This document shows positions 54,866-63,365 of a stretch of DNA of 64,000 nucleotides, in pieces; within the stretch, counting starts at the first letter, position 1; the number at the start of each line of letters is the position of its first letter. The notes below the pieces were generated by a model, which made no database searches, was not told the origin of the DNA, and saw only the letters and a program-made list of their open reading frames with translations. This DNA comes from Nocardia salmonicida NBRC 13393 (lineage in GTDB: Bacteria; Actinomycetota; Actinomycetes; Mycobacteriales; Mycobacteriaceae), in NCBI RefSeq assembly GCF_001613085.1, contig NZ_BDBR01000011.1:62001-126000 (forward strand), read 5' to 3'. The translations under genes were made by a program, and so were the position numbers.

Positions 54866-56367
54866 GCCAACCAGGCACGTTCCAGCTGAACGCGCGCGAA
54901 CCCGCCGAGCGTCGGCAGATCACGCACCGTCGACGCGGCGATGTCGACACCGTCGGCCATGCCCCACACCAGATAACCGCCCCGCTCGAACTCGATGCGC
55001 TGCAGTTCGCGCACCGCACGGGTGTACTCGTCACCGGAGGCGGCGAGGGCCTTCGCGTCGGCGGCGTCGAATTCCGGGTCACGGAAGGCGGTTTCGTTGC
55101 GGTTGGAGCCGGACGTCATCAGCTTGTCGGCCAGGAACACCACCGAGTCATTGGTCCCCCAGGACACCGTGTACAACGGTGCGTTGAGCCAGGTCCGGTC
55201 GTAGAACGCCGCCGATTCCGCCACCTGCACGTCGAGCCGGACGCCGATCTCGGCGAGCTGGGTGGCGATCACCTTCGCCGATTCGACCTCACCCGGCACC
55301 TCGGCCTTCGTCACGAACGGGTAGCTGCGCCCGGTGTCGAAGTTCGCCTCGCGCAGTAGGGTTTTCGCGCGCTCGACATCGCGGTCACGACGCAGCGCGG
55401 TGTCGTAGAGCGGGTCGGCGGTGCCGAGAACATCGGCGGCGACGGTGCCGTAGCCGGAGTGCACCTGGTTGACCAGCGCGGTACGGTCGACGCCGAGACG
55501 CAGCGCGGTGCGCACCCTGGCATCGGCGAACGGGCCGTCGGCGACACGCATCGCCACACCGAGCATGGTGTCGTCGGCACGCCGGATCACCTGCAGGTCA
55601 CCGCGTCCCGCGGCGGTACGCCCGGCGATCGCGCCCACGTTGGAGGCGAGGTCGATCTGGCCGCCCAGCGCTGCGTTGCCCAGCGCGGTGACGCTGTCGA
55701 ACATCGTCACCTCGATGGCGTCGAGCAGGGGCGGCGTGCCGTGCCAGCGCTCGTTGCGCACCAGCCTGGCGTTGCCGCCCTGATAGGACTCGAGCCGGAA
55801 CGGCCCGGTGCCGATCGCGGCGGCGAAGTCGGTGGTGTCCTTCGGCACAGTGAAGGTCATCAGCCGAAGCAACAGTGGCAGTTGGGTATTAGGTGCCGGC
55901 AGCGTGAACACGACGCGGTTCGGGCCGTCTGCGACGATGTCGTTCTCGGCCACCGGCATCTTCGAGGCGCCACCGACCAAGCGCAGGCGCCGCATCGACC
56001 ACACCACGTCGTCGGCGGTCACCGGCGCACCGTTGTGGAAGGTCGCGCCCTCGGCGATGGTGAAGGTCCAGCGGCGGTTGTCCTGGCTCGGCTCCCAGCG
56101 CGAGGCGAGGCGCGGGGCGACAGTCGGGTCCGCGCCGGGAACGGTGAGTGCGTCGTAGACGAGCGAGGCGATGAGAAAGTCGCTGTCGTTGCTGAGATTC
56201 GCGTGCGGATCGCGTTCGCTGCGGGCCGCGGTGCCGAGCGCGCCGACGCGCAGAGTGCCACCGCGTTGCGCGGTGGCGGATCGATCATCGCTGGTGCATG
56301 CGGCGGCCAGCAGCACCGCGGTGACGCCGATGCCGGACTGGAAGAGCTGCCTGCGAGTGAAACTCAT
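54862..56367 (-). CDS. Peptide/nickel-class substrate-binding lipoprotein
   Basis: A 501-residue extracytoplasmic binding protein (SBP_bac_5 family). The N-terminus combines a twin-arginine-like TRRQLFQSG with lipobox LAAAC (Cys near residue 24), so it is a lipoprotein, perhaps Tat-exported. Family features include the ASRWEPSQDNRRWTFTIAEGATFHNGAPVTADDVVWSMRRL core and DRTALVNQVHSGYGTVA. It is the first gene of the importer operon, behind an iron box. The family binds peptides, Ni/metal chelates and opine metallophores (as in staphylopine CntA). Confidence 0.92.
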   Translation of the reverse strand: MSFTRRQLFQSGIGVTAVLLAAACTSDDRSATAQRGGTLRVGALGTAARSERDPHANLSNDSDFLIASLVYDALTVPGADPTVAPRLASRWEPSQDNRRWTFTIAEGATFHNGAPVTADDVVWSMRRLRLVGGASKMPVAENDIVADGPNRVVFTLPAPNTQLPLLLRLMTFTVPKDTTDFAAAIGTGPFRLESYQGGNARLVRNERWHGTPPLLDAIEVTMFDSVTALGNAALGGQIDLASNVGAIAGRTAAGRGDLQVIRRADDTMLGVAMRVADGPFADARVRTALRLGVDRTALVNQVHSGYGTVAADVLGTADPLYDTALRRDRDVERAKTLLREANFDTGRSYPFVTKAEVPGEVESAKVIATQLAEIGVRLDVQVAESAAFYDRTWLNAPLYTVSWGTNDSVVFLADKLMTSGSNRNETAFRDPEFDAADAKALAASGDEYTRAVRELQRIEFERGGYLVWGMADGVDIAASTVRDLPTLGGFARVQLERAWLA

Positions 56368-56420
56368 CGTGTTGCCTCCTCGAACCGCGTGCGCCGAAAC
56401 CCCTTTTCCGGCGCCGCAAA

Positions 56421-56439
56421 CCAGGCGAGGCTAGCCTAA
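56421..56439 (-). promoter_or_regulatory. Iron box (IdeR/DmdR-type) before the importer operon
   Basis: CCAGGCGAGGCTAGCCTAA agrees with the palindromic consensus TTAGGTTAGGCTAACCTAA at 14 of 19 positions, with a perfect right half CCTAA. It lies 54 bp upstream of the binding-protein start, a normal repressor distance. Confidence 0.7.
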
Positions 56440-56578
56440 AACTTACACCGAGTGGGGAGCTTCACATCGACCGTCACCGAACCGCAGCGACCTGACGACA
56501 CCCCGGTCAGCGTTCGCTTCGGCAGTTCGGGGGCACAACGCTATGTTATATGGATCGGCTATTTCCCTGGCCGACACG

Positions 56579-56597
56579 TTAGGTAAGTCTTGCCTAA
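56579..56597 (+). promoter_or_regulatory. Iron box (IdeR/DmdR-type) before the biosynthetic operon
   Basis: TTAGGTAAGTCTTGCCTAA agrees with TTAGGTTAGGCTAACCTAA at 15 of 19 positions, with both outer TTAGG/CCTAA halves intact. A -35-like TTGCCT (56590-56595) lies inside the box and a -10-like TACCTT (56613-56618) follows at 17 bp, so a bound iron repressor would block the promoter. Confidence 0.8.
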
Positions 56598-56673
56598 TCA
56601 GAGTACAGGCACTACCTTCGCACATCGAGTCTGAAGATCACCCGCGTTCGACCGATGCGAAGAAGGGAAGCCG

Positions 56674-57774
56674 GTGAAAAGCGTTCTCTCCGAACGTATG
56701 ACGATTCACCAGCACGACATCGAATATCGCGAGCTGGATCCCCGTGCCGCCACGGCGCTGCGATCGCTCGCGACCGACATCCGCCACCGATTAGGTGATG
56801 CACTACACACCGCGACTCTGCACGATCCCGCATTGATCGCCCAGATCACCGAGCGCGTCGGCGAACTGCCCGATAGCGTGCGCCACGCCGTTCGACCACC
56901 CGCCACCGCCGCGGGTGCGACCGTGGTGCGCGGATTGTCCGTCGACGACGCCGAATTCGGTGCGACTCCGGCGCATTGGCAGGCCGCGGCCGAGCACGCG
57001 CACCGTGGCTCACTCGAGCTGGATATCGCGATGTTGCTGCTCGGTCGATGTGCCGGTGAGCCTTTCGGCTGGCAGGGGCAGCAGAACGGCAGGCTGGTCA
57101 ACAACATCGTGCCCGCCGAGGGTCACGAGGACGAGCAGTCGGGCGCGAGCAGTTCCACCCTGCTCAGCCCGCACACCGAGGACGCTTTCCACGCTCAGCG
57201 CGCGAACATGCTCATGCTGGCCTGCCTGCGCAATCCCGACCGCGTGGCCACCACGGTCTCCTCGGTGCGCGAGGCACGCCTGTCCGACGACGATCTGCGC
57301 ACGCTCACCACCCCGACGCTGCCGATCCTGCCCGACGTCTCCTACGGCACCGGGTTCGATCAGCTCGCACCGTTGCCCACGCTGTGGCTCGACGAAAACA
57401 ATTCTGTCACAGCACGTTACGATCCCGCATACACCCCGATCGACGACGCGGACGCGGTCTTCCGCGCTGCCTACGCCAGGCTCACCACCGAACTCGCCAG
57501 GGTCAGTCACGCCCCCGCGCTGGCCCCCGGCGAGATCCTGCTGGTGGACAACGATGTCGCCGTACACGGGCGCGTTCCGTTCCGCGCGCGCTACGACGGC
57601 ACTGACCGCTGGCTCAAGCGTGTCAATATCCGGCTGCCCGAACGCCGTCGGCGCGCGCAGGAGTCGTCCGAGAATGGGTATGGCCAACGTGTGGTCGCCC
57701 CGTTCCGGGCGGCCGCTGATCGGACAGCAGAGCGGGGCATTGCAGATGAACGAGGATCCGTTGAACAACCGTGA
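56674..57774 (+). CDS. Fe(II)/2-oxoglutarate amino acid hydroxylase (VioC/AsnO/clavaminate synthase type)
   Basis: A 366-residue non-heme iron dioxygenase that should hydroxylate or desaturate a free or carrier-bound amino acid (arginine in VioC/OrfP, asparagine in AsnO). The facial triad is H167-T-E169 in SPHTEDAFH (H-x-E as in this subfamily, not H-x-D) and H299 in DNDVAVHGRVPF; R312 or R316 would bind 2-oxoglutarate. GTG 56674 follows AGAAGGGAAG; ATG 56698 is the alternative. It is the first gene of the iron-box operon and overlaps the next gene by 29 nt. Confidence 0.88.
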   Translation: MKSVLSERMTIHQHDIEYRELDPRAATALRSLATDIRHRLGDALHTATLHDPALIAQITERVGELPDSVRHAVRPPATAAGATVVRGLSVDDAEFGATPAHWQAAAEHAHRGSLELDIAMLLLGRCAGEPFGWQGQQNGRLVNNIVPAEGHEDEQSGASSSTLLSPHTEDAFHAQRANMLMLACLRNPDRVATTVSSVREARLSDDDLRTLTTPTLPILPDVSYGTGFDQLAPLPTLWLDENNSVTARYDPAYTPIDDADAVFRAAYARLTTELARVSHAPALAPGEILLVDNDVAVHGRVPFRARYDGTDRWLKRVNIRLPERRRRAQESSENGYGQRVVAPFRAAADRTAERGIADERGSVEQP

Positions 57775-58756
57775 CCGTGGCATCGGGCTGCGGGTGCTCT
57801 CTCGCAGCGACCTGGCCGACGTGCCGATCAGCCCCGCCGAGGTGGTGCGCGCCGTGGAGGAGGCCTATCTCGCCTTCGCGGCGGGCGAATCCGACAATCC
57901 GCGCAAGCTGAGCGTCGCCGACCCCGGCGGCTCGTCGGTGTCCTATGCCATGCTCGGCCGCGACGGGCGGCGGCGCGTGGTGGCCATGAAGACCTCCTAC
58001 AAATTCGACCCCGGCCACGACCGCAGCACCAAGCGGTACTACACGACCATCACCCTCTACGACGACACCACCGGCGCCCCCATCGCGATGATGGACTGCG
58101 CGCGGGTCGGCGCGTTACGCACGCCGGCCGTGTCGGCGCTGCTGGTGCGCGAGACGGTCCGACGTGGGGCCGAAAGCGTGCTGCTCATCGGCACCGGCAC
58201 CCAGGGACGTAATGCGTTGCCGCACTTGCTCGCCGCGAACCCACAGTTGCGCAAGCTGATGGTGTACGGCACCCATCCCGAGGGGCTGGCCGCCGTGCAC
58301 ACGCACCTGGCCGACGCGGCGCCGCACGCGCTGCTCGACGTGGTCGACGATCCGTACGCCGCGGCGGCGTCCGCCGATGTGGTGCTGGCCGCGGCCGGAC
58401 CCGGCACCGAGGTGGCGCTCGAATCCTCGCATCTGGCACCGGGTTCGGTGGCGGTACTGGTCGGCTACGGACTGGCGCCGTCGACGCTGGTCGAGGCCGA
58501 TCGGGTGGTGGCCACCAGCGCGGCGCAGATGGCACTGACGGGCACCGACATGGTCGGACCCGACGGGACCCTGCGGTCGGTGGATGCCGAACTGCCGCAG
58601 GTACTCACCCGCAGCGCCGTGGCGCGTCGCAACGAGGACGAGAAGATCTTCGTCTACAACAGCGGGCTGGTACTCACCGATATCGCGGTCGCGCACGCGC
58701 TGGCCGCCAGGGCGATCAGCGAGGGACGCGGCACGGAGGTGCCGTTGTGGGACTGA
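57746..58756 (+). CDS. SbnB-like dehydrogenase of the ornithine cyclodeaminase family
   Basis: A 336-residue NAD-dependent enzyme. In staphyloferrin B synthesis SbnB oxidises N-(1-amino-1-carboxy-2-ethyl)glutamate to L-2,3-diaminopropionate plus 2-oxoglutarate. Seen: substrate Lys K82 in VVAMKTSYKFDPGHD, family ALRTPAVSAL, and the dinucleotide loop VLLIGTGTQGRNALPHL (145-161). The longer N-terminus and pairing with an SbnA-like gene favour SbnB over true ornithine cyclodeaminase. ATG 57746 lies inside the preceding gene, and the next gene overlaps its end by 10 nt, giving a tightly coupled operon. Confidence 0.85.
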   Translation: MNEDPLNNRDRGIGLRVLSRSDLADVPISPAEVVRAVEEAYLAFAAGESDNPRKLSVADPGGSSVSYAMLGRDGRRRVVAMKTSYKFDPGHDRSTKRYYTTITLYDDTTGAPIAMMDCARVGALRTPAVSALLVRETVRRGAESVLLIGTGTQGRNALPHLLAANPQLRKLMVYGTHPEGLAAVHTHLADAAPHALLDVVDDPYAAAASADVVLAAAGPGTEVALESSHLAPGSVAVLVGYGLAPSTLVEADRVVATSAAQMALTGTDMVGPDGTLRSVDAELPQVLTRSAVARRNEDEKIFVYNSGLVLTDIAVAHALAARAISEGRGTEVPLWD

Positions 58757-60201
58757 CGGGTGCGCAGCCCGGGGTCACCGGGGACAGCACCCCACTCGCC
58801 GCGCCCCGCACCGACGCGCGAGTGCCGCCGAGCCCGCCGCCAATCGCGGACCTGGCCGTCGACTCGGCACCGACGGCAACCGACGAGCGGCCGGGGCACT
58901 GCGCGCCACCCATGCCCGCCTACACCGACGTGGCGGAACAGCGGCTGCTCGCCGATCCCCGCCTGCTCGGGGAGATCGCCGATGCGGTCGGTGGGCCGTT
59001 CCATGTGCTGTTCCCCGAGCGGGTCTCGGTGAATATCAAAGCTTTTCAGTCAGCGTTCGGTGAGGTCGACGGATTCGTCTACTACGGGAAGAAGGCGAAC
59101 AAGGCGGCGTGCGTGGCTCGTGCGTGCGCGGAGAACGGCGCGGGGATCGATGTCGCCAGCACCGGCGAGCTGATCGCGGCGTTGGGACAAGGGGTGCGTG
59201 GCGAGGATCTGATGGTCACCGGGCCCGCGAAATCCGATGAGTTGCTGTGGTTGGCGGCGCGGCATCGAGCACTCATCGCTCTCGACGCACTCGATGAACT
59301 CGACCGCCTCACCGCGCTGGATCTGCCGGTGCGGGTGCTGCTTCGGGTCTTGCCCGAGGGTTCGACCAGCCGGTTCGGGCTCGATGCCATGGAACTCGAA
59401 CAGGCGATCCAAGCCATCGCCGTCGCAGGACCGATCACGCTGTCGGGCTTCAGTTTCCATCTGTCGGGCTACGACGCGGTCGCCCGCTCCGAACAGGCGG
59501 CCGCGCTGGTCGGGCACTGCAGGCGTGCACGGGCGAACGGTCATCTCGCGGATACGATCTCGATCGGCGGCGGCTTCGGCGTCGACTATCTCGATGCGTC
59601 GCCGTGGGCCGAGTTCCGGAACAACGTCAGCGACAACTGGTTCCACGCGAGCCCACCCGGCGACTTCTACCCCTATCACTTCCCGGTTCCCGGCGCGGCC
59701 ATGCTCGAAGCCGTCCTCGCCCACAACGATCTCGCCTGCCTGCTGCGCGACAACGGAATACGACTGGCGATCGAGCCCGGCCGGGCGCTCCTCGACCGCG
59801 CGGGCAGTTCCGTCTTCCGGGTCCAAGGCGTGAAAACCCGAACCACGCAAGGAAACCCGTACGACATCCTCACCGTCGACGGCACCAGCCTCAGCCTGTC
59901 CGAGCAGTGGTTCGACAGCGAATACCTCCCCGATCCCGTGCTGTGGCCGCAAGGCCCCGGCCGGCTCACCCCCACCTGCGTCGGCGCCACCACCTGCCTG
60001 GAGTCCGACCTGTTGAGCAGACGGCGCATCCCGCTCCCCCGCCGCGCACGCACCGGCGACCTGCTCGTCTACCCGAACACCGCCGGGTATCAGATGGATT
60101 CCAACGAATCCCCCTTCCACGAACTCCCGCTCCCGCCCAAGGTGGTGCTGCGCGTGGGCGCCGACCGACCGCGCTGGAGTCTGGACAGCACAGCCCGCTG
60201 A
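58747..60201 (+). CDS. Type III PLP-dependent decarboxylase (SbnH/diaminopimelate decarboxylase-like)
   Basis: A 484-residue alanine-racemase-fold decarboxylase. The PLP lysine is K116 in YYGKKANKA, the glycine loop is TISIGGGFGVDY, and the substrate-side Cys/Asp motif appears as GATTCLESDLL. The ~60-residue Ala/Pro/Thr-rich N-terminal extension is unusual; an ATG at 58912 would remove it. In staphyloferrin B the homologous SbnH decarboxylates citryl-diaminopropionate; here, without a citrate-condensing synthetase, the substrate is probably a different amino acid conjugate. It is not the housekeeping LysA, because of its cluster and odd motifs. Confidence 0.85.
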   Translation: MGLTGAQPGVTGDSTPLAAPRTDARVPPSPPPIADLAVDSAPTATDERPGHCAPPMPAYTDVAEQRLLADPRLLGEIADAVGGPFHVLFPERVSVNIKAFQSAFGEVDGFVYYGKKANKAACVARACAENGAGIDVASTGELIAALGQGVRGEDLMVTGPAKSDELLWLAARHRALIALDALDELDRLTALDLPVRVLLRVLPEGSTSRFGLDAMELEQAIQAIAVAGPITLSGFSFHLSGYDAVARSEQAAALVGHCRRARANGHLADTISIGGGFGVDYLDASPWAEFRNNVSDNWFHASPPGDFYPYHFPVPGAAMLEAVLAHNDLACLLRDNGIRLAIEPGRALLDRAGSSVFRVQGVKTRTTQGNPYDILTVDGTSLSLSEQWFDSEYLPDPVLWPQGPGRLTPTCVGATTCLESDLLSRRRIPLPRRARTGDLLVYPNTAGYQMDSNESPFHELPLPPKVVLRVGADRPRWSLDSTAR

Positions 60202-60237
60202 TCCACCCGAGCTCTCAATCCGATGGAGGAACACCCC

Positions 60238-61272
60238 ATGGCTCTCGTCACGCGCGTGACGGACCTGATCGGCCGCACCCCCCTGTTCGAACTCGCCGTC
60301 ACCGACGCCGGTACCCGGCTGCTGCTCAAGCTCGAACAGTTCAATCCGACCGGCGCCGCCAAGATCAGAATGGCCCGATCGATGGTGCTCGACGCGGAGC
60401 GGCGAGGTTTGCTGCGCGATGGCGGGCATATCATCGAGTCGACGTCCGGCAACACCGGACTCGGCTTAGCGGTGGTCGCGGCCGAACGCGGCTATCGGTT
60501 CACCGCCGTGGTCGACAACCATGCCTGTAAGGACAAGTTGCGCGCGATGCAAGCAATGGGCACCGACCTGGTGTTCGTCGCCGACGACGGTGACGACGAA
60601 CTCGCCACCTCGGCGCGGGAAGACCTCGCCGAGGCCATGGCGGCCGCCCGCGACGACGCGTACTTCACCGAACAGCACAACAACGACGCCAACGCCGTCG
60701 GCTACTACGCCGTCGCCGAGGAACTGCTGGAAGACGTCGAGCGGGTCGACATCCTGCTCTCTGCGGTCGGCACCGGCGGCTCGCTGTTCGGCACCGCCAC
60801 CCGCCTGCGCGACCTCGGTAAGCCCGCCAGGGTGATCGGGATCGAGCCGGTCGGATCCATCGCCTTCGGCGGCGAGGGCGGGCCGTACTGGCAGTCGGGC
60901 ACCGGCACCCCGCCCGGGGCGACCATCGGCACCGCCGTCGACTACGCGCTGCTCGACGAAGGCGTGAAGGTCAGCGATATCGACGCCTTCGCCACCACCC
61001 GTGCCGTCGCGAGGACACACGGTCTGTTGATCGGCGGTTCGGCGGGCGGTTCGGTGCACAATGCCTTGGCGCGGCTGGAGGAGTTCCCGGCCGGGTCCAC
61101 CGTGGTGACCATCGTGTGTGATGGTGGCGAGAAATATCTCGACACCGTGTTCGACGACGACTGGATGCGCGCGCGCGACCTGCTCGACTCCGCCGCCGAA
61201 GCCGAAGTGACCACGCTGCTGCGCCGCTATTCGCCGCTGCGGCATCAGGACGAATTGATGGAGGTCAGGTGA
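60238..61272 (+). CDS. SbnA-like N-(2-amino-2-carboxyethyl)-glutamate synthase
   Basis: A 344-residue fold type II PLP enzyme. PLP lysine K42 is in NPTGAAKIRMA, with STSGNTGLGLA near residue 69 and GTGGSLFGTATRL later. SbnA condenses O-phosphoserine with glutamate to the precursor that SbnB cleaves. NPTGA rather than the CysK NPGGS/SVKDR pattern, the lack of CBS domains and the adjacent SbnB favour this role over cysteine synthase. ATG 60238 follows GGAGGAAC. Amino-acid acceptor specificity (Glu or another) is unknown. Confidence 0.85.
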   Translation: MALVTRVTDLIGRTPLFELAVTDAGTRLLLKLEQFNPTGAAKIRMARSMVLDAERRGLLRDGGHIIESTSGNTGLGLAVVAAERGYRFTAVVDNHACKDKLRAMQAMGTDLVFVADDGDDELATSAREDLAEAMAAARDDAYFTEQHNNDANAVGYYAVAEELLEDVERVDILLSAVGTGGSLFGTATRLRDLGKPARVIGIEPVGSIAFGGEGGPYWQSGTGTPPGATIGTAVDYALLDEGVKVSDIDAFATTRAVARTHGLLIGGSAGGSVHNALARLEEFPAGSTVVTIVCDGGEKYLDTVFDDDWMRARDLLDSAAEAEVTTLLRRYSPLRHQDELMEVR

Positions 61273-61309
61273 GCGCGAACGCGCGCGAGACGAACCACGG
61301 AGCGGGTGG

Positions 61310-62701
61310 GTGAACGGCACGGCGAGCGATAGCAGCGCGCTGGCCAGGCTGGCGACGCCGATCGCGCTCACCCAACTGGCGCAGATCGCGGTCTCGACGA
61401 CCAACCTCGCGCTGATGGGCACGCTCGGTGTGCGCGAGGTCGCCGCGGGCGGGCTGGCGCTGGTGCTGTTCAACCAGATCCGCACCATGTGCGTCGGGCT
61501 GATCACCGGCACCGGGAATCAGATCGCGGGCGCGCTCGGCGCGGCAAGCAAGCGTGGCGGTTCGGCCGACGCCGAAGTGCGTGCGGTGGTGCGGGCCGCG
61601 TTCGTCATCGCGACTCTCGCCGGCCTACTCGGTGGGGCCCTGTTGATCGGGCTCGGCTGGGTGTTGCCCTGGCTCGGTCAGGATGCGGCGGTGCTCGAAC
61701 TGGCCCGGCCGATGATGATCGCGCTCGCGCCCGGATTACTGCCGTGTCTGTGGTTCCAGGTGTTACGGCAGTACACCGTCGGCATGCAGCGCCCACAGGC
61801 GTTGCTGCTGGTCACGCTCGGCTCGGTGGCGTTGAACCTGGTGCTCGCGCTGGCCTTCATCCACGGCTGGGCGGGTATTCCGGTGATGGGTCTGACAGGT
61901 GTGGGCATCGCGACCTCGCTGGTCTTCCTGATCACCTTCGGGGTGTTCTGGGCGATGGTGCGCCACGACGAGCAACTCGGTCGCACACTGCCGTCGACGC
62001 CGTGGCCGGTGTGCTGGGCGACGGTGCGCGAGGAACTGCGCCTGGGCACCCCGATCGCGCTCACCTACGGTTCGGAAGCGGGCATGTTCTCGGTGCTCGC
62101 GTTGGTGATGGGCAGTTTCGGGCCCGCCGCGCTGGCCGCGCACAATGTCGTCTACCAGATCATCTACATCGTGTTCCAGATGGCGATCGGGCTGTCGCAC
62201 GGTGCGTCGATCCTGGTCAGCGACGCTGTCTCGCGCGAGGAGTTCGCCCGTGCGAGGGCGCTGGCCTGGTTGGCGTTGCGGATGGCCGCGGTGATCGCGA
62301 TCGTCACCGGTGTCGTCTACGTGCTGGCCCCGGACATCATTCTGGCACCGTTCCTCGATTCCACCGACACCGACACGATCGCCATCGCGCACACCCTGCT
62401 GCTCATCGGCATCGTGCTGCAGTTCTTCGACGCCGCCCAGAACATCGGCACCGGGCTGCTACGCGGTCTGAAGGAGACGTCCGCGGGCTTCCGGCTGTCG
62501 CTGGTCGGCTACTGGGGCGTCGGTCTGCCCTCGGCGCTGCTGCTCGCGTTCCCGCTGCATCTGGGCGCGGCGGGCGTGTGGTGGGGTCTGACGGCAGGCT
62601 TGGCCACCACCGCCGTGCTGATGCTGCGCAAGTACTTTGCGCTGCTCGATCAGGTCAGCATGACGCCGCCACGGCGCGTGCCCGTCACCCAGTCACGATG
62701 A
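61310..62701 (+). CDS. MATE family efflux transporter
   Basis: A 463-residue MATE protein with 12 predicted helices in two six-helix halves (LATPIALTQLAQIAVSTTNLALMGTLG at the start; LRLGTPIALTYGSEAGMFSVLALVMGSFGPAALAAHNVVYQI at the second half). MATE exporters use Na+ or H+ gradients. As the last gene of the operon it is the likely exporter of the product, the counterpart of SbnD or CntE in known metallophore systems. GTG 61310 is the likely start. Confidence 0.9.
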   Translation: MNGTASDSSALARLATPIALTQLAQIAVSTTNLALMGTLGVREVAAGGLALVLFNQIRTMCVGLITGTGNQIAGALGAASKRGGSADAEVRAVVRAAFVIATLAGLLGGALLIGLGWVLPWLGQDAAVLELARPMMIALAPGLLPCLWFQVLRQYTVGMQRPQALLLVTLGSVALNLVLALAFIHGWAGIPVMGLTGVGIATSLVFLITFGVFWAMVRHDEQLGRTLPSTPWPVCWATVREELRLGTPIALTYGSEAGMFSVLALVMGSFGPAALAAHNVVYQIIYIVFQMAIGLSHGASILVSDAVSREEFARARALAWLALRMAAVIAIVTGVVYVLAPDIILAPFLDSTDTDTIAIAHTLLLIGIVLQFFDAAQNIGTGLLRGLKETSAGFRLSLVGYWGVGLPSALLLAFPLHLGAAGVWWGLTAGLATTAVLMLRKYFALLDQVSMTPPRRVPVTQSR

Positions 62702-62710
62702 GCACGACAA

Positions 62711-62737
62711 AGGCGGGCGACCTCGCGTCGCCCGCCT
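62711..62737. terminator. Terminator ending the metallophore operon
   Basis: A perfect 11-bp stem (AGGCGGGCGAC at 62711-62721 and complement 62727-62737) with loop CTCGC lies directly after the MATE gene and before the convergent terD gene. Confidence 0.8.
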
Positions 62738-62751
62738 GATGTCGTGGTTCG

Positions 62752-63327
62752 TCAGAGATTCACGCCGTAGTCGCGAGCGATGCCCGCCAGGCCCGAGGCG
62801 TAACCCTGGCCGACCGCGCGGAACTTCCACTCGTTGTTGTGGCGGTAGAGCTCGCCGAAGACCATCGCGGTCTCGGTGGACGCGTCCTCGGACAGGTCGT
62901 AGCGCGCCAGCTCCACGCCGGTGTTCGCGTCGGTGACGCGGATGTAGGCGTTGCGGATCTGGCCGAACGACTGGCCGCGGGCCTGGGCGTCATGGATCGA
63001 GACGGGGAAGAAGATGTTGGTGATCGTCGGCGGGGTGGCGGCCAGGTCGACGTTGATGATCTCGTCGTCGCCCTCGCCCTCGCCGGTCAGGTTGTCACCG
63101 GTGTGCTCGATGGTGCCTTCCGGCGAGCGCAGGTTGTTGTAGAAGATGAAGTGCTGATCCGAGAGCACCTTCAAATTCGTCCCGGTGGCCAGCGCGCTGG
63201 CGTCGAGGTCGTGGTCGGCACCGGTGGTGGTGCGCACGTCCCAACCTAGCCCGACCGCCACCTTGGTGAGGTTGTCGGTCTGCTTCGACAGCGAGACATT
63301 GCCGCCTTTGGCGAGTGTGACGCTCAT
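62752..63327 (-). CDS. terD: TerD-family protein
   Basis: A 191-residue TerD/CABP protein (tellurite resistance and calcium-linked stress). Acidic Ca2+-binding loops are visible in SALATG..., GDDEIINVDLA and FFPVSIHDAQARGQSFGQIRNAYIRVTDANTGVELARYDLSEDASTETAMVFGELYRHNNEWKFRAVGQGY, the diagnostic block. ATG 63327 starts MSVTLAKGGNVSLSK. Ter proteins respond to tellurite, phage and envelope stress; no other ter gene is in the window. Confidence 0.93.
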   Translation of the reverse strand: MSVTLAKGGNVSLSKQTDNLTKVAVGLGWDVRTTTGADHDLDASALATGTNLKVLSDQHFIFYNNLRSPEGTIEHTGDNLTGEGEGDDEIINVDLAATPPTITNIFFPVSIHDAQARGQSFGQIRNAYIRVTDANTGVELARYDLSEDASTETAMVFGELYRHNNEWKFRAVGQGYASGLAGIARDYGVNL

Positions 63328-63365
63328 GAAAACCCTTCTGTCCAGATGGTGTGCCGTAGAGGAAA

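Noticed and set aside
56500..56600. Zur-type zinc operator
   Set aside because: The TTAGG...CCTAA palindromes match iron boxes; no TGAAAAT-like palindrome with good symmetry is seen.
58747..60201. Housekeeping diaminopimelate decarboxylase (lysA)
   Set aside because: Clustered with SbnA/SbnB homologs behind an iron box, with a variant PLP and Cys motif and a disordered N-terminal extension; SbnH-like fits better.
60238..61272. Cysteine synthase
   Set aside because: NPTGAAKIRMA instead of the CysK pattern, and direct linkage to an SbnB-like gene, point to the SbnA branch.
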